From positions 1 to 24,393 of the IMG/VR virus record IMGVR_UViG_3300040810_000056: a stretch of 24,393 nt of DNA; one strand, written 5' to 3'. This document shows positions 5,289-13,760 of this stretch, piece by piece (position 1 is the stretch's first letter; each line of letters opens with the position of its first letter). Position numbers and translations under genes: made by a program. Source of the DNA: a virus. The notes under the pieces were generated by a model, which saw only the letters and a program-made list of their open reading frames with translations, was not told the origin of the DNA and ran no database searches.

Positions 5289-5466
5289 CCCCACTTGCTA
5301 AGTTGTTGAAAAATCGAGGAGTTTCTCCATCAAATCCTGAACCCTTATTCAGCGAATCGCAAAGTGATTCGGCGGTGATTCGCTGACTATCTTTATAGAT
5401 GTATTGTTGTGTTGGTATTTCGTAAATCTTGTAGTTTTCGCCGTGTCTTCGTACTTCGTAGTTCAT
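5266..5466 (-). CDS. Small protein, unknown function
   Basis: This encodes 66 aa starting MNYEVRRHGENYKIYEIPTQ; its ATG overlaps the upstream TGA as ATGA. A short beta-rich N-terminus is followed by a helix (RITAESLCDSLNKG). No motif is recognised. Two odd points: its DNA at 5350-5385 contains 9-bp inverted arms carrying the sequence of the early leader motif in the opposite orientation, and its last codons overlap the next promoter. It is the last gene of the gp43-gp41 operon. Confidence 0.62.
   Translation of the reverse strand: MNYEVRRHGENYKIYEIPTQQYIYKDSQRITAESLCDSLNKGSGFDGETPRFFNNLASGVDISEFT
5350..5385. repeat. Inverted repeat with GTGATTCGC units
   Basis: CAGCGAATC (5350-5358) and GATTCGCTG (5377-5385) are perfect 9-nt inverted arms around an 18-nt loop. 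The plus strand also contains GTGATTCG at 5364-5371 and GTGATTCGC at 5375-5383, matching 8-9 nt of the early leader motif. It lies inside a coding sequence. Confidence 0.55.
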
Positions 5467-5657
5467 GAATCATCCTTTAGTTTGTCAACATATAATACTG
5501 TAGGACAGTTGTAAATGTTAGGTGTGTACACCACTTCATTCTTTCTTTTGTCCTGACATTTGTACTCACATAATCTATCTTTGTCAGTACTGTTCTCATC
5601 GATATCTTGTGATACAAGTTTACATATTACCATTCCAGCATATGCAAGTTCTATCAT
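5463..5657 (-). CDS. Small four-cysteine protein, unknown function
   Basis: This encodes 64 aa beginning MIELAYAGMVICKLVSQDID, ATGA-coupled to gp41 upstream and to the next gene downstream. Residues 4-14 are hydrophobic but too short for a confident membrane helix. Cys12, Cys30, Cys34 and Cys50 include a CEYKC pair (C-x3-C), so metal binding or a disulfide is possible. No family is recognised. Its position directly behind the helicase suggests a replication-associated accessory role, which is only inference. Confidence 0.62.
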   Translation of the reverse strand: MIELAYAGMVICKLVSQDIDENSTDKDRLCEYKCQDKRKNEVVYTPNIYNCPTVLYVDKLKDDS

Positions 5658-7066
5658 ACCTTTAGTCCACTAAAGTCCTTTCTACCCATCGTTTTTGTTG
5701 CCCATTTCATCATTTGTTCTTCGTTGTCTCTTTGTCCAAACTCTGAGTTGTCCATGACTGGGCCGTCAAGAACATCACCTTGGGCTTCTTGTTCTACATC
5801 ATACAGACGCATCTTTGCTCTGTCTACACCCACCACAAATCTTTTGTAGAGTGTAGGATCATTGTATCTATTCTTCAACTGCTTTACCATAATCTGATTC
5901 AACTCTTCAAGTTCTTCAGTAGAGATAAGAGCAAACATAAAGTCGGCAGTAGCAGGCAAACCAAATGATTCAGATGTGTCCTCAAGTCCAATGTCTGAAC
6001 TTGTGTAGCCGCTACGAGTTGTCTGTGTTGCAGACACAATAGGAACCACTCTTTCCACCGCAAGTCCTCTCAGTTCCTCTGCAATCGCTTTTATGAGGGT
6101 GTATGAGTTGACATTAGCACCAGACTTGATTCGTGATGACATGCAGATATTTAGATAATCAACGTAAATAATATCTGGAATAAACGATCTCTTTAGTCGC
6201 AGTTCATTCAATAAGTGACGAAAGTGTCCAGTGTGTGCAGATGCAGTTGGATACTCTTTGACAATCAGTTTACCAGATGTCTTACCTTTTACTCTGGTAA
6301 TCTTTTTGTCATACATCTCTTTTGACAGTGATTGCAAATCATCTAGTGATACATTCAATAGATTAGCATCAATACGTTCTGCAATCTTCTCTTCTGCCAT
6401 TTCCATTGTGATATAGAGAACATTCTTACCGTTTAGAAGATTCGCACTAGCCATATGACACATCGCAAGTGATTTACCTACGCCTGTGCCAGCAAGAATA
6501 ATATTCAATGACTTCTTCGGAAGACCACCTTTAGTAATCTTGTTAAGGTAGTCAATGTCGAATGGAATGCGCTCTTCAATGCGATGATAAAAATCCCACC
6601 GATCATCACTGTCATCCAAAAAGTCGTGACCGATGCTAGGGTCAAAAGACACAGAAAGCGCATCAGATAGGAGTTCAGGGATTTCTCCTTTCTCGCTTTT
6701 TGTATCGCCTTCAATGATTGATATCGACTGCATGATTGCATTGTAGATAGCCTTCTCTTGACAGAACTTCTCAGTCTTTTCAATAAGCCATTCTTTATCG
6801 ACTTCTTCTGTGATTGTTAGTTCACCAATAATCGAACTACATTCAGTAAAATCTTCATCAGAAATCTTACCATTATTATCTAGTTCAATGACAAGTGCTT
6901 CTCTAGTAGGCAAAGCATTGTACTGTGAAATGTACTTGTCAATCTCTTGATAGATAGTCTTCTCATGTCGTTCTTGAAAATAATCTGACTTGAGATATGG
7001 CAATGTACGTCTAGCATAACCTTCATCATTCAGAAGGTGCTTCAGCACCATCAGTTCGATTCGCAT
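5654..7066 (-). CDS. 41: Replicative DNA helicase, T4 gp41 (DnaB-like)
   Basis: This encodes 470 aa, almost the T4 gp41 length (475). It is a hexameric 5'-3' helicase that unwinds the fork and works with the primase. The N-terminal domain is followed by a RecA-like core with Walker A GTGVGKS at about 193-199, then ITMEMAEEKIAERIDANLL, IIYVDYLNI as Walker B, and SATQTTRSG. These line up closely with T4 gp41 in order and wording (for example SxGHDxxDDxxxRW and RIDANxLxVSLDDxxS). The ATG at 7066 has AAGGGA upstream; two TTG codons ahead are less likely. It overlaps the previous gene by 41 nt in another frame. The C-terminus is acidic. Confidence 0.93.
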   Translation of the reverse strand: MRIELMVLKHLLNDEGYARRTLPYLKSDYFQERHEKTIYQEIDKYISQYNALPTREALVIELDNNGKISDEDFTECSSIIGELTITEEVDKEWLIEKTEKFCQEKAIYNAIMQSISIIEGDTKSEKGEIPELLSDALSVSFDPSIGHDFLDDSDDRWDFYHRIEERIPFDIDYLNKITKGGLPKKSLNIILAGTGVGKSLAMCHMASANLLNGKNVLYITMEMAEEKIAERIDANLLNVSLDDLQSLSKEMYDKKITRVKGKTSGKLIVKEYPTASAHTGHFRHLLNELRLKRSFIPDIIYVDYLNICMSSRIKSGANVNSYTLIKAIAEELRGLAVERVVPIVSATQTTRSGYTSSDIGLEDTSESFGLPATADFMFALISTEELEELNQIMVKQLKNRYNDPTLYKRFVVGVDRAKMRLYDVEQEAQGDVLDGPVMDNSEFGQRDNEEQMMKWATKTMGRKDFSGLKV

Positions 7067-7322
7067 CAACAAAATCCCTTAGTAGTTCGTTTAGTATCTC
7101 GCCAAGTATATCAATAAAGTCTTCAGATGTCAAGTCAAGACCTTGTTCGTTTTTGACAGTGATAAAGTTGAAACTAACCTTTGCGTCATCGTCTTCATCC
7201 TCATCCAATCTTAGATTGTCATATTGAAAGACAACTCCTTTATATGGGCCGTCTTCAACTTCAATACACATCAAGTCTTCATGAAACGCATCTTTATGTT
7301 GAATGATATTATACTGAGTCAT
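7026..7322 (-). CDS. Small acidic protein, unknown function
   Basis: This encodes 98 aa from the ATG of MTQYNIIQHKDAFHEDLMC, chosen over an upstream non-ATG start because it overlaps the preceding stop by the usual few nt. A beta-rich first half (CIEVEDGPYKGVVFQYDN) leads to an acidic run (LDEDEDDDAKVSF) and a helix (DFIDILGEILNELLRDF). Equivalent small genes between uvsX and 41 occur in marine T4-like phages, but I know no function. It is embedded in the replication operon and overlaps gp41. Confidence 0.68.
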   Translation of the reverse strand: MTQYNIIQHKDAFHEDLMCIEVEDGPYKGVVFQYDNLRLDEDEDDDAKVSFNFITVKNEQGLDLTSEDFIDILGEILNELLRDFVDANRTDGAEAPSE

Positions 7323-7560
7323 CGTTCTTCTTTCCACCCAAATAGTTTACATATCTAACTTCTTTATGATCTTCCTTTGCTTCATCCCAACTGCGCTCTG
7401 TTATCCAATACGCAGTGAATAGTACAACAAAAGCAATGAGACCATATAGTGCTTCACCGAAATACTTGTCGCTAACAACAAGGAAAGAGTATATCAATCC
7501 ACACAATGCGAGAAGTGTGAATAGATTTTTACCAAGTTTTTTCAAAAAAGTTATCGTCAT
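7309..7560 (-). CDS. Small inner-membrane protein with two helices
   Basis: This encodes 83 aa. Two hydrophobic segments, about residues 12-29 (LFTLLALCGLIYSFLVV) and 36-53 (EALYGLIAFVVLFTAYWI), form a helical hairpin, with basic residues before the first and a charged cytosolic tail after the second. The ATG overlaps the uvsX stop (ATGA). A membrane protein in the middle of a recombination-replication operon is notable; it could anchor replication to the membrane or act on the host envelope, but no sequence evidence decides. No family is recognised. Confidence 0.7.
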   Translation of the reverse strand: MTITFLKKLGKNLFTLLALCGLIYSFLVVSDKYFGEALYGLIAFVVLFTAYWITERSWDEAKEDHKEVRYVNYLGGKKNDDSV

Positions 7561-8606
7561 TGCACAACTACCTCTTCATCATTTTCTACTACTTCTTCAT
7601 CTTCATCACGACCATACATAAACTCTTTATGAGCCGCTTCTTCTAGTTGAGCCATTACTTCTTCTGTGAAGTACTTCTCAGGGTCTTCATTGATGTTCTT
7701 ACCAAACACCTTTGTACCATCAGGTAGTTCGTAACGAGTTGATACCTTTTTGATGATATCATACTTCTCTGCAAGTTCTAGCAAGCCATAGTATCTGTCT
7801 AGACCAGTATCATAGGACAGTTTCACTTCCACTTTCTTGTTCTCTTTAGTGAAGCGAGACTTGTGCATAGTGACCTTGATGATATTACCAACAACATCAG
7901 TACCATCTTTGTCCTTTTTCTTACTAAGCATAGCAATGGATGAAGCGGCGTATTTCAATCCACTACCACCAGAGATTTCTTTAGTAGGTATGTAAGCACC
8001 GACCACATCATAGACATGATTAGTTACAAGCAGAGGCACATTCGCTTTTGCAAGTTTCAGAGATAGAACACGGAAAGTACCACGCAATAGTTGAGCCTTT
8101 GTCATGTCTCTTGCTTGCTTACCAGAAGCAGTATCTTCCAGTTCTTTTACAGATGATAACATACCAAGTGAATCAAGCACCATCATCATAGGTGGTTGTT
8201 CGCTACTATCATTGTATGAATCAAGCATACGAACAGCATTTGTCCGAAACTCTTCAATAGATTGTGGCTCACTGATAACAACTCTATCTACATCAATGCC
8301 TCTAGTGGTCATCATGTTCTTAGTAACAGCGGCTTCTGTATCAAAGTAGATAACACCACCATCAGGATTATCATCAAGAAACTGCTTGATAACACCTAGA
8401 ACGAAAAAGGTCTTACCAGTTGCACTTTCACCAGCGAATGCTACTATCTTATTATTAGGCACACCCCCATACAGACTACCAGACATAGCCGCATTGAGAA
8501 TGTATGAACCTGTATCAATAGTTCCAGAAAACTCTGAACTATTCTCACCACTGCTGGCTACATGTGTATTATCAATACCAGCAATCACATTATTAAGAAA
8601 ACTCAT
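7557..8606 (-). CDS. uvsX: UvsX RecA-like recombinase
   Basis: This encodes 349 aa (T4 UvsX has 391). It forms filaments on single-stranded DNA and drives strand exchange for recombination-dependent replication and repair. Walker A is G59-ESATGKT-66. The core continues with VIYFDTEAAV (Walker B region), MMMVLDSLGML, and LLVTNHVYDVVG (the L2-side segment), all in the order of the RecA family. The C-terminus (about 320-349) is a very acidic tail, as in RecA and UvsX. The ATG overlaps the TGA of the upstream small gene (ATGA). Confidence 0.93.
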   Translation of the reverse strand: MSFLNNVIAGIDNTHVASSGENSSEFSGTIDTGSYILNAAMSGSLYGGVPNNKIVAFAGESATGKTFFVLGVIKQFLDDNPDGGVIYFDTEAAVTKNMMTTRGIDVDRVVISEPQSIEEFRTNAVRMLDSYNDSSEQPPMMMVLDSLGMLSSVKELEDTASGKQARDMTKAQLLRGTFRVLSLKLAKANVPLLVTNHVYDVVGAYIPTKEISGGSGLKYAASSIAMLSKKKDKDGTDVVGNIIKVTMHKSRFTKENKKVEVKLSYDTGLDRYYGLLELAEKYDIIKKVSTRYELPDGTKVFGKNINEDPEKYFTEEVMAQLEEAAHKEFMYGRDEDEEVVENDEEVVVQ

Positions 8607-8866
8607 CCTTTATAAACTCCATCAAGTTTGTCACTAAATTCTTCGATCTTTGTCATGCGTAAATCCCCCGGCCAGTAGATGTAATCCTTGTCAGGATTTG
8701 CGGCTAGATTGTTTAGCAATGGCTTTATCATGTTATACAGAGTATCGCATTTTTCTTGCAGTTTGTCAAGCCCTTCTGTGGTCGATGCGACAGTTTCTTT
8801 TGCTTGTTGTACAACTGCAAGTTCTTCTTCTGTGACGGCTGTGAAACCGAAATCGAAATCAGACAT
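8603..8866 (-). CDS. Small conserved phage protein upstream of uvsX
   Basis: This encodes 87 aa from the ATG of MSDFDFGFTAVTEEEL, set by GGAGAAGG 2-9 nt upstream. Residues 13-50 are a probable coiled coil (EELAVVQQAKETVASTTEGL then DKLQEKCDTLYNMIKPLL). The tail N57-P-D-K-D-Y-I-Y-W-P-G is distinctive and I recall it as conserved in small proteins of T4-like phages. It does not resemble UvsY in length or sequence. Tight coupling to uvsX suggests a replication or recombination accessory role (inference). Confidence 0.7.
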   Translation of the reverse strand: MSDFDFGFTAVTEEELAVVQQAKETVASTTEGLDKLQEKCDTLYNMIKPLLNNLAANPDKDYIYWPGDLRMTKIEEFSDKLDGVYKG

Positions 8867-8879
8867 ATCCTTCTCCAAG

Positions 8880-9554
8880 TTACTCGAAATTTAATACACT
8901 TTGACCCTGTGGTAAAGTGACTTTTTTTGGTTTAATATATTTTGTATCCATAGTTTCTTTCACTACATCACTCATGAAATCACCAAGTTTTGTTATATCA
9001 CAATGCAATTTAGTTCTGACGAATATTGTTTTTCTCCATGACTGTGCTTTGGTAGTTATGGATTCTATTTTATGGGGGATGTGAGACATAAACATCACAG
9101 CACCATTAGGAACAGGACTTATCTTCAAAGAAGACCCCATTGCCAACTTTCCACCCCAAGAGTCATCCCATGTTGTATGTGGATAATATACAATGCTTAA
9201 ATTAACCCCATCATTATCGACATGATAATGAGGCTCTGTCTCGCTAAAAGTGTTTGGCGCTTTTGCTAAACAATTTATCCAATCCATTATGCGTATATCA
9301 AATGTAAACATCTCCATAAACTCTGGCGAATCATAAAACATATGTTGAACCATTCTGTCTCTAGCATCAAGAAAAAGAGGAAACAGTGTGGGATCAGGAC
9401 TTTCATTAAACGTCTGTGTGTCTAATGACCCCATTCTACCATCCAATTTATATTTTATTCCATCGCTGGTATAGTTCTCTAAGAACATATGTGTAGTAGG
9501 AGAAAACACATTTTCAAAAAAATATACTCCCTTAGTCATTCTATGGCAAATCAT
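8880..9554 (-). CDS. 2OG-Fe(II) oxygenase (prolyl-hydroxylase-like), copy 3
   Basis: This encodes 224 aa and should use iron, oxygen and 2-oxoglutarate to hydroxylate an unknown substrate. Ligands seen: H111-V-D113 (HYHVDNDG), the DSWGG turn (131-135), the distal His158 or His161 in MFMSHIPHKIES, and Arg174 or Arg180 for 2-oxoglutarate (WRKTIFVR). This is the 2OG-Fe(II) oxygenase superfamily of the P4H type, common in marine T4-like phages. I start it at the ATG overlapping the gp43 TGA (ATGA); an upstream in-frame ATG at 9596 lies inside gp43. It is translated together with the DNA polymerase. Confidence 0.82.
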   Translation of the reverse strand: MICHRMTKGVYFFENVFSPTTHMFLENYTSDGIKYKLDGRMGSLDTQTFNESPDPTLFPLFLDARDRMVQHMFYDSPEFMEMFTFDIRIMDWINCLAKAPNTFSETEPHYHVDNDGVNLSIVYYPHTTWDDSWGGKLAMGSSLKISPVPNGAVMFMSHIPHKIESITTKAQSWRKTIFVRTKLHCDITKLGDFMSDVVKETMDTKYIKPKKVTLPQGQSVLNFE

Positions 9555-12052
9555 GTAAAAAAATTCTCCAGTGTTGATTTCTTTTCGGTACTCCATCCGA
9601 TGACATCAAGGATAACCTTCAAAGGCTCAGTGAACGCTTTAGCGAACTGTAGTTCGTAGTCAATGAACTTTTCAAGTCCAAACTCAGATGGAAGATTGTT
9701 GATGATTGAGATGACATTCTGTCCAGTGCCATTCGGCTCTTTGAGATAACAGAACTTAATCTTCTCACCATCTTTGATAGTCGGATACTTCTTCTCCAAT
9801 CCGTTCTGACGAATGAGATGATTGTATAGCAGTCCACCTCTTACATGGATAGGTGTTCCTTTTGCTAGGACGAGGTTGTCTTTATCCTTACTATCATATT
9901 TATTCAAATCAGACAGTGAGCGAGGGAAAGCAATGTCCTCAAACGGTAGAGACTTGAACTGCTCTTTGAAGTCGGCGATGAACTTCTGAACAGTCTCTTC
10001 ATCCTTGTTCAGAGTAATCTCAATCGCTTCCTTCAGAGCGTCACGACAAGACGCAGGCGTTGAAGACTTGACAGTTTCGATACCCATCATCTTTAGTTTA
10101 GGTGTGGAGAAACGAACACCCTCACTATCGTGAACATTCAGCATATATCGCTTCTTAGCAGTCCATATACCCTTGTCAGCAATCACCTCACGCTTCATGA
10201 ACATCTTCTGTTCATAAGCATTCATCATATCAGCAAGGTCTTGATAAGCCTTATCAATAAAAGGTTCAACCTTCTCTGTAGCAACTCTGTCGAGGAAGTC
10301 AACCACCCTCCCACAGTAACTGTCCTTCGACTCCTCCTCTCGCTCTCGTAGCACCTTATCAACCAACCTGTCAAAAGTAATGTATACTGAATCCGTATCT
10401 GACGCAATAACATAGTCTTCATCCTCCGTATCCAACAGTTTGTTCAAATATTCATTCAAGCGTTTCTCAATCCACCGAATAGACAACTGACCAGATAGTG
10501 TGATAGATTCCGCTTGTCGTACATCAAAGAACCGAAAGTATTGATTACCAAGCGCACCATAAGCAGAGTTCAACTGAACCTTCTTGGCCATTTGCAAGTT
10601 CTTATACTTGGATATCTTCTTCACCAGTTCATTCGATTTAGATTTCTGAAGTTCTTTCTCCGCTTCAATCATCTGTTTCTTATAGAGAGAACGCTCATCA
10701 TACATTGTCTGCATCATCTCAGGAAGGAAGCCTTGGAAGGTTCGGTTATAATAGTGTCCATTTGCAGTCAACACCATGTCTTTTGGACACTCTGGTGTCT
10801 CACTAGCAATCAGTTTGTCAACAGATGTCTGTGCAAACTTACCCTCAACGAAAGTGTCAGGCGAGATATTGTATTGCATAATCAGGTGTGGATACAGCGA
10901 GTTCAAGTCAAACGACACCACCCATTTGTGTTGTCCAACTTGCGGGTCTTTGACATAAGCACCAGCATACGCTTGCGTCTTGATGCTAGACTTCTTTGGT
11001 GGTATCACCATCTTCTTCTTTAGAAGATAGTTGTGAATGAGAACATCCCACAGACGCACCTGTGTGAACACATCGTTGTAGTTCACCTTTGCATCGTATG
11101 CGATAGCGAGAGCCATCTCAATCAGTTTCATCTTGTCATCAATACGCTCGACAAGTTCCACATCCTTGATGTTATAGTCAATGAACTTCTGATAGTCAGT
11201 TCGATACAACTCATGCAGTGTTCCAACCTCAGAGTAGTCGAGTTTCTTCTCACCAATCTCTATATGAGCGATATGGTCAAGTCGATAAGATTCTTGCTGT
11301 GAGTATGTGAACTTACGATAGAGTTCAAGATAGTCGAGGATAGAGACACCAGCGAGTTCATAGCACTCTTGTTGTCTGTTCCATTGCTGTATATGTCGAT
11401 AGTTCAGACTACGATGTGGAGACATCCTTTGAGCCATCTTCTCATCGAACAGACGAGTGATACGATTGACAAGGTAGGGAATATCAAAGAAGCGAACATT
11501 CCAACCAGTGACGATATCAGCATCAAGTTTTTCCCACAAGTCGAGAAACTTCATAATCAATCTGCCTTCAGTCAGACAGTTGAGATAGCGAACATCATCT
11601 CTGGTATTGTGATACTCACCAACACCAAGCACGAACACCTTACCATTCATCTTTACAGTGATAGCAGTGATAGGTTGTTTAGCATCAGACGGCTCTGGAA
11701 ATCCTTCCTCAGAACCAACCTCAATGTCAATGTTAGCAACACGAATGTGTTCGATATCGTAATCGTTACCATACTCCTCATTCAGACAAGCATACTCGTA
11801 CAGGTTTGAACCATAGACGGTAAACCCATCGACATCAGCATATCGCTTGACGAAATCTCTTGCTTCACGAATAGAGCCTTGGACAACTGGTTCAACAGGC
11901 GTACCATTGACAGTCTTCCAATCACTGTCTCGCTTGCTTGCAAGATAGAATGTGGGAGAGTATGGAATCTTGTCTACAAAGCGCCGACCATTATCATAGC
12001 CTCGGATGTAGACAAGATTGCCACGAGTGTATGTGTTTGTATAGAATCTCAT
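9551..12052 (-). CDS. 43: DNA polymerase, T4 gp43 (family B)
   Basis: This encodes 833 aa (T4: 898), replicative polymerase with proofreading. Exonuclease motifs: D109-I-E111 (Exo I), GWNVRFFD190 (Exo II), Y293..D297 (Exo III). Polymerase motifs: A, D382-LNSLYP; B, KKVQLNSAYG (N495-G499); C, DTDS at 552-555. The C-terminus should bind the clamp. The start is fixed by the promoter: -10 TATAAC, six nt, then ATG, with no Shine-Dalgarno, hence a leaderless mRNA. In T4, RegA and gp43 repress this gene through its leader; a leaderless message would lack that operator. It heads the long replication operon down to 5266. Confidence 0.96.
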   Translation of the reverse strand: MRFYTNTYTRGNLVYIRGYDNGRRFVDKIPYSPTFYLASKRDSDWKTVNGTPVEPVVQGSIREARDFVKRYADVDGFTVYGSNLYEYACLNEEYGNDYDIEHIRVANIDIEVGSEEGFPEPSDAKQPITAITVKMNGKVFVLGVGEYHNTRDDVRYLNCLTEGRLIMKFLDLWEKLDADIVTGWNVRFFDIPYLVNRITRLFDEKMAQRMSPHRSLNYRHIQQWNRQQECYELAGVSILDYLELYRKFTYSQQESYRLDHIAHIEIGEKKLDYSEVGTLHELYRTDYQKFIDYNIKDVELVERIDDKMKLIEMALAIAYDAKVNYNDVFTQVRLWDVLIHNYLLKKKMVIPPKKSSIKTQAYAGAYVKDPQVGQHKWVVSFDLNSLYPHLIMQYNISPDTFVEGKFAQTSVDKLIASETPECPKDMVLTANGHYYNRTFQGFLPEMMQTMYDERSLYKKQMIEAEKELQKSKSNELVKKISKYKNLQMAKKVQLNSAYGALGNQYFRFFDVRQAESITLSGQLSIRWIEKRLNEYLNKLLDTEDEDYVIASDTDSVYITFDRLVDKVLREREEESKDSYCGRVVDFLDRVATEKVEPFIDKAYQDLADMMNAYEQKMFMKREVIADKGIWTAKKRYMLNVHDSEGVRFSTPKLKMMGIETVKSSTPASCRDALKEAIEITLNKDEETVQKFIADFKEQFKSLPFEDIAFPRSLSDLNKYDSKDKDNLVLAKGTPIHVRGGLLYNHLIRQNGLEKKYPTIKDGEKIKFCYLKEPNGTGQNVISIINNLPSEFGLEKFIDYELQFAKAFTEPLKVILDVIGWSTEKKSTLENFFT

Positions 12053-12058
12053 GCTGTA

Positions 12059-12087
12059 GTTATATCAAAATCCATACGAAATGTCAA
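12059..12087 (-). promoter_or_regulatory. Sigma70-type promoter giving a leaderless gp43 mRNA
   Basis: TTGACA (12087-12082), a 17-nt spacer ending in TGA, TATAAC (12064-12059), then TACAGC and ATG: six nt from -10 to start codon. Confidence 0.85.
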
Positions 12088-12091
12088 GACA

Positions 12092-13120
12092 TTATTTCAA
12101 GTCTTCAACAGTTAGTTTTGGTAGCGATGAGATACGAGACTTCATCTCAGACATCTCTTCTTCTGGCAAAGGAATCATACCAGCATCAGCAAGAACACCA
12201 TCATCTGTCCAATGCTTCGTCCACTCTTTCATGTATTCTTCAATGCCTGGCACTACACCAATATGATTGTGCTTGACATAGAAGTAAAGCGCACGACTTG
12301 CTTTGTATTGTCCGTCAGCAATAGAGTCGAAAGAAGGCTCAACACCATCTAGCACAGCACCTTGTATTGTGTCAGAGTTTTGATCCAGATATGAGAAGCC
12401 GAAAATACCAAACGCTTCTGGATCGTCTTGTAGTTTCTGAACAATCAGATTGTCTTGCTCACCAGCCTCGATGTATGCACCATCTGTTCTCATAGCACGA
12501 CAAACTTTTGCTTTCTCGCCAGCAATCTTCAATGCTTTCTTAGCAAGTTCATCTTTTCCGCAGTAAGCCTTCTCATTAATCATCTCTACAAAAGATGCTC
12601 TTGTTCCAGAGGTCGTTGGCGGACCCATGACTTTGATTGGAATATTTGGCAAGTCTGGATTGACTTGATTCCAATGTGTGTATGGATTATCGATCCAAGT
12701 GCCGTCTTCTTGTGGAATCTTAGCAGTTAGTGCTTTACCCAAGTCTGCACGACTGATTACAAGTTGTGGTGCTTTTCTTGAGTTAGCAACAACGATACCA
12801 TCGTAACCAACTTTGATTTCTGTCAAATCAACGCCTTGTGCGTTGCAGTATTCTAGTTCTTTTACCTTCATACGAGATGAAGCATTTCCAATGTCGATGT
12901 ATTGAGTGCCAACACCTTGACATACATTCTTCTTACCTACAGATGATCCACCAGATTCTACTACTGGTGTTTTGATTGCAGGGTTGTTACCTAGTTTTTC
13001 AGCAATGATTGTTGCAAATGGAAGGACTGTTGATGAGCCAGCAATGCTGATATAATCTCTAGCATGAGCGGCAGTTGAAAGCATCATCATACTAAATAAT
13101 ACTACGAGCGATTTACGCAT
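12092..13120 (-). CDS. pstS: Phosphate-binding protein PstS (periplasmic)
   Basis: This encodes 342 aa. Residues 1-20 are a Sec signal peptide ending AHA before Arg21. The mature protein opens YISIAGSSTVLPFATIIAEK (typical PstS), with VESGGSSVG and PPTTSGTRASFVEM as the phosphate-binding loops. It captures phosphate in the periplasm and feeds the host PstCAB transporter. Phage-borne pstS is a known auxiliary metabolic gene in marine T4-like phages and supports phosphate supply for DNA synthesis. AGGAG precedes the ATG. Upstream are the endolysin terminator and a TCTAAATA box that may be a late promoter. No convincing Pho box is seen. Confidence 0.93.
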   Translation of the reverse strand: MRKSLVVLFSMMMLSTAAHARDYISIAGSSTVLPFATIIAEKLGNNPAIKTPVVESGGSSVGKKNVCQGVGTQYIDIGNASSRMKVKELEYCNAQGVDLTEIKVGYDGIVVANSRKAPQLVISRADLGKALTAKIPQEDGTWIDNPYTHWNQVNPDLPNIPIKVMGPPTTSGTRASFVEMINEKAYCGKDELAKKALKIAGEKAKVCRAMRTDGAYIEAGEQDNLIVQKLQDDPEAFGIFGFSYLDQNSDTIQGAVLDGVEPSFDSIADGQYKASRALYFYVKHNHIGVVPGIEEYMKEWTKHWTDDGVLADAGMIPLPEEEMSEMKSRISSLPKLTVEDLK

Positions 13121-13145
13121 AATCGTTCTCCTATTGTTAAGACAA

Positions 13146-13185
13146 GAAAAGAGGCACCCATCTTCGCACTTTGGTGTCTCTTTTC
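13146..13185 (-). terminator. Hairpin terminator between endolysin and pstS
   Basis: GAAAAGAG, one mismatch and CACC pair with GGTG and CTCTTTTC across a 14-nt loop. On the minus strand it ends in CTCTTTTCTTG. It should end the endolysin transcript. Confidence 0.6.
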
Positions 13186-13186
13186 G

Positions 13187-13194
13187 TATTTAGA
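13187..13194 (-). promoter_or_regulatory. Possible late promoter before pstS (TCTAAATA)
   Basis: TCTAAATA differs from the T4 late consensus by one base and lies just upstream of the terminator stem, about 67 nt before the pstS ATG. The same 11 nt, AGTTCTAAATA, recur at the endolysin gene. Confidence 0.45.
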
Positions 13195-13227
13195 ACTTAG
13201 ACTTTTTTTGCACAAATGTTACAAAAG

Positions 13228-13743
13228 TTAATCCATCATCTCAAGTGCAAGTTCAGTAGTTTCAGTCACACGCCGTGTCCAACCTCTACCAAATGTGGCG
13301 AAAGTTTTCAGACCTTCATAGTAAGTTTGTCTACGATGTTGATATTCGCCGATTGCTACTTCAACACTGTTTTCCTCTAGATACTCAGCAAGTTTACCTA
13401 GTGTGCCTGGTCCGATTGCGCCGTCTTGTCCAGCACCAACTAGTCCTTGTAGATACTTCGCCGCACGACCTGTTCCAGCATTGATACCAAAATCAAATAC
13501 ACAAAGGTCTAGACCAGAAGGCAAGTCATCACCTTTCACTCTATCCCAATAGTTCTTCTTGTAGATAGGCTCGACATCTTCTACTGTCAAGTCTTTCATA
13601 TCTTTAGTTCCACCCCATTCTTCCCAAACTCTTTTCGTGACACCAAGATTGGTTTCACCGCCTGGGTCGTCAGGGTGATTAACATAACCACCTTCGTGAT
13701 GAAGGATAGTCTCTAAACATTTCTGCCAGTTTTCTGCCGCCAT
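13228..13743 (-). CDS. Endolysin, GH108 N-acetylmuramidase
   Basis: This encodes 171 aa. The start is the GH108 signature: HHE17GGYVNHPDDPGGETNLGVT split by eye into a catalytic Glu17 and the PDDPGGxTNxGVT loop. Next come a KNYWDRVKGDDLPSGLDLCV block and the FDFGINAGTGRA loop, and a C-terminal peptidoglycan-binding part (FGRGWTRR). The enzyme cuts the glycan strand of peptidoglycan and would cause lysis. There is no signal peptide, so a holin elsewhere should be needed. AAGGAG lies upstream. Its place between replication genes is unlike T4, where lysozyme gene e is elsewhere. A late promoter-like box overlaps the upstream terminator. Confidence 0.9.
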   Translation of the reverse strand: MAAENWQKCLETILHHEGGYVNHPDDPGGETNLGVTKRVWEEWGGTKDMKDLTVEDVEPIYKKNYWDRVKGDDLPSGLDLCVFDFGINAGTGRAAKYLQGLVGAGQDGAIGPGTLGKLAEYLEENSVEVAIGEYQHRRQTYYEGLKTFATFGRGWTRRVTETTELALEMMD

Positions 13744-13760
13744 TATACATTCTCCTTATA

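Noticed and set aside
8603-8878. UvsY recombination mediator next to uvsX
   Set aside because: The protein is shorter than UvsY and shows no alignment by eye; only its position would suggest it.
9890-9905. AATAAATA late-promoter match within gp43
   Set aside because: It lies inside conserved coding sequence with no gene start downstream. Similar matches in the CobT-like gene (near 22865) and in the 3003-3347 gene (near 3190) were rejected for the same reason.
10514-11023. Long open frame on the plus strand opposite gp43
   Set aside because: It is antisense to conserved polymerase motifs, has no ribosome binding site or promoter, and codes for an implausible Leu/His-rich protein.
13195-13230. 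Pho box upstream of pstS
   Set aside because: A loose repeat (TTTGTAACA then TTTGTGCA) is present, but spacing and sequence do not fit the enterobacterial or cyanobacterial Pho box well enough to claim.
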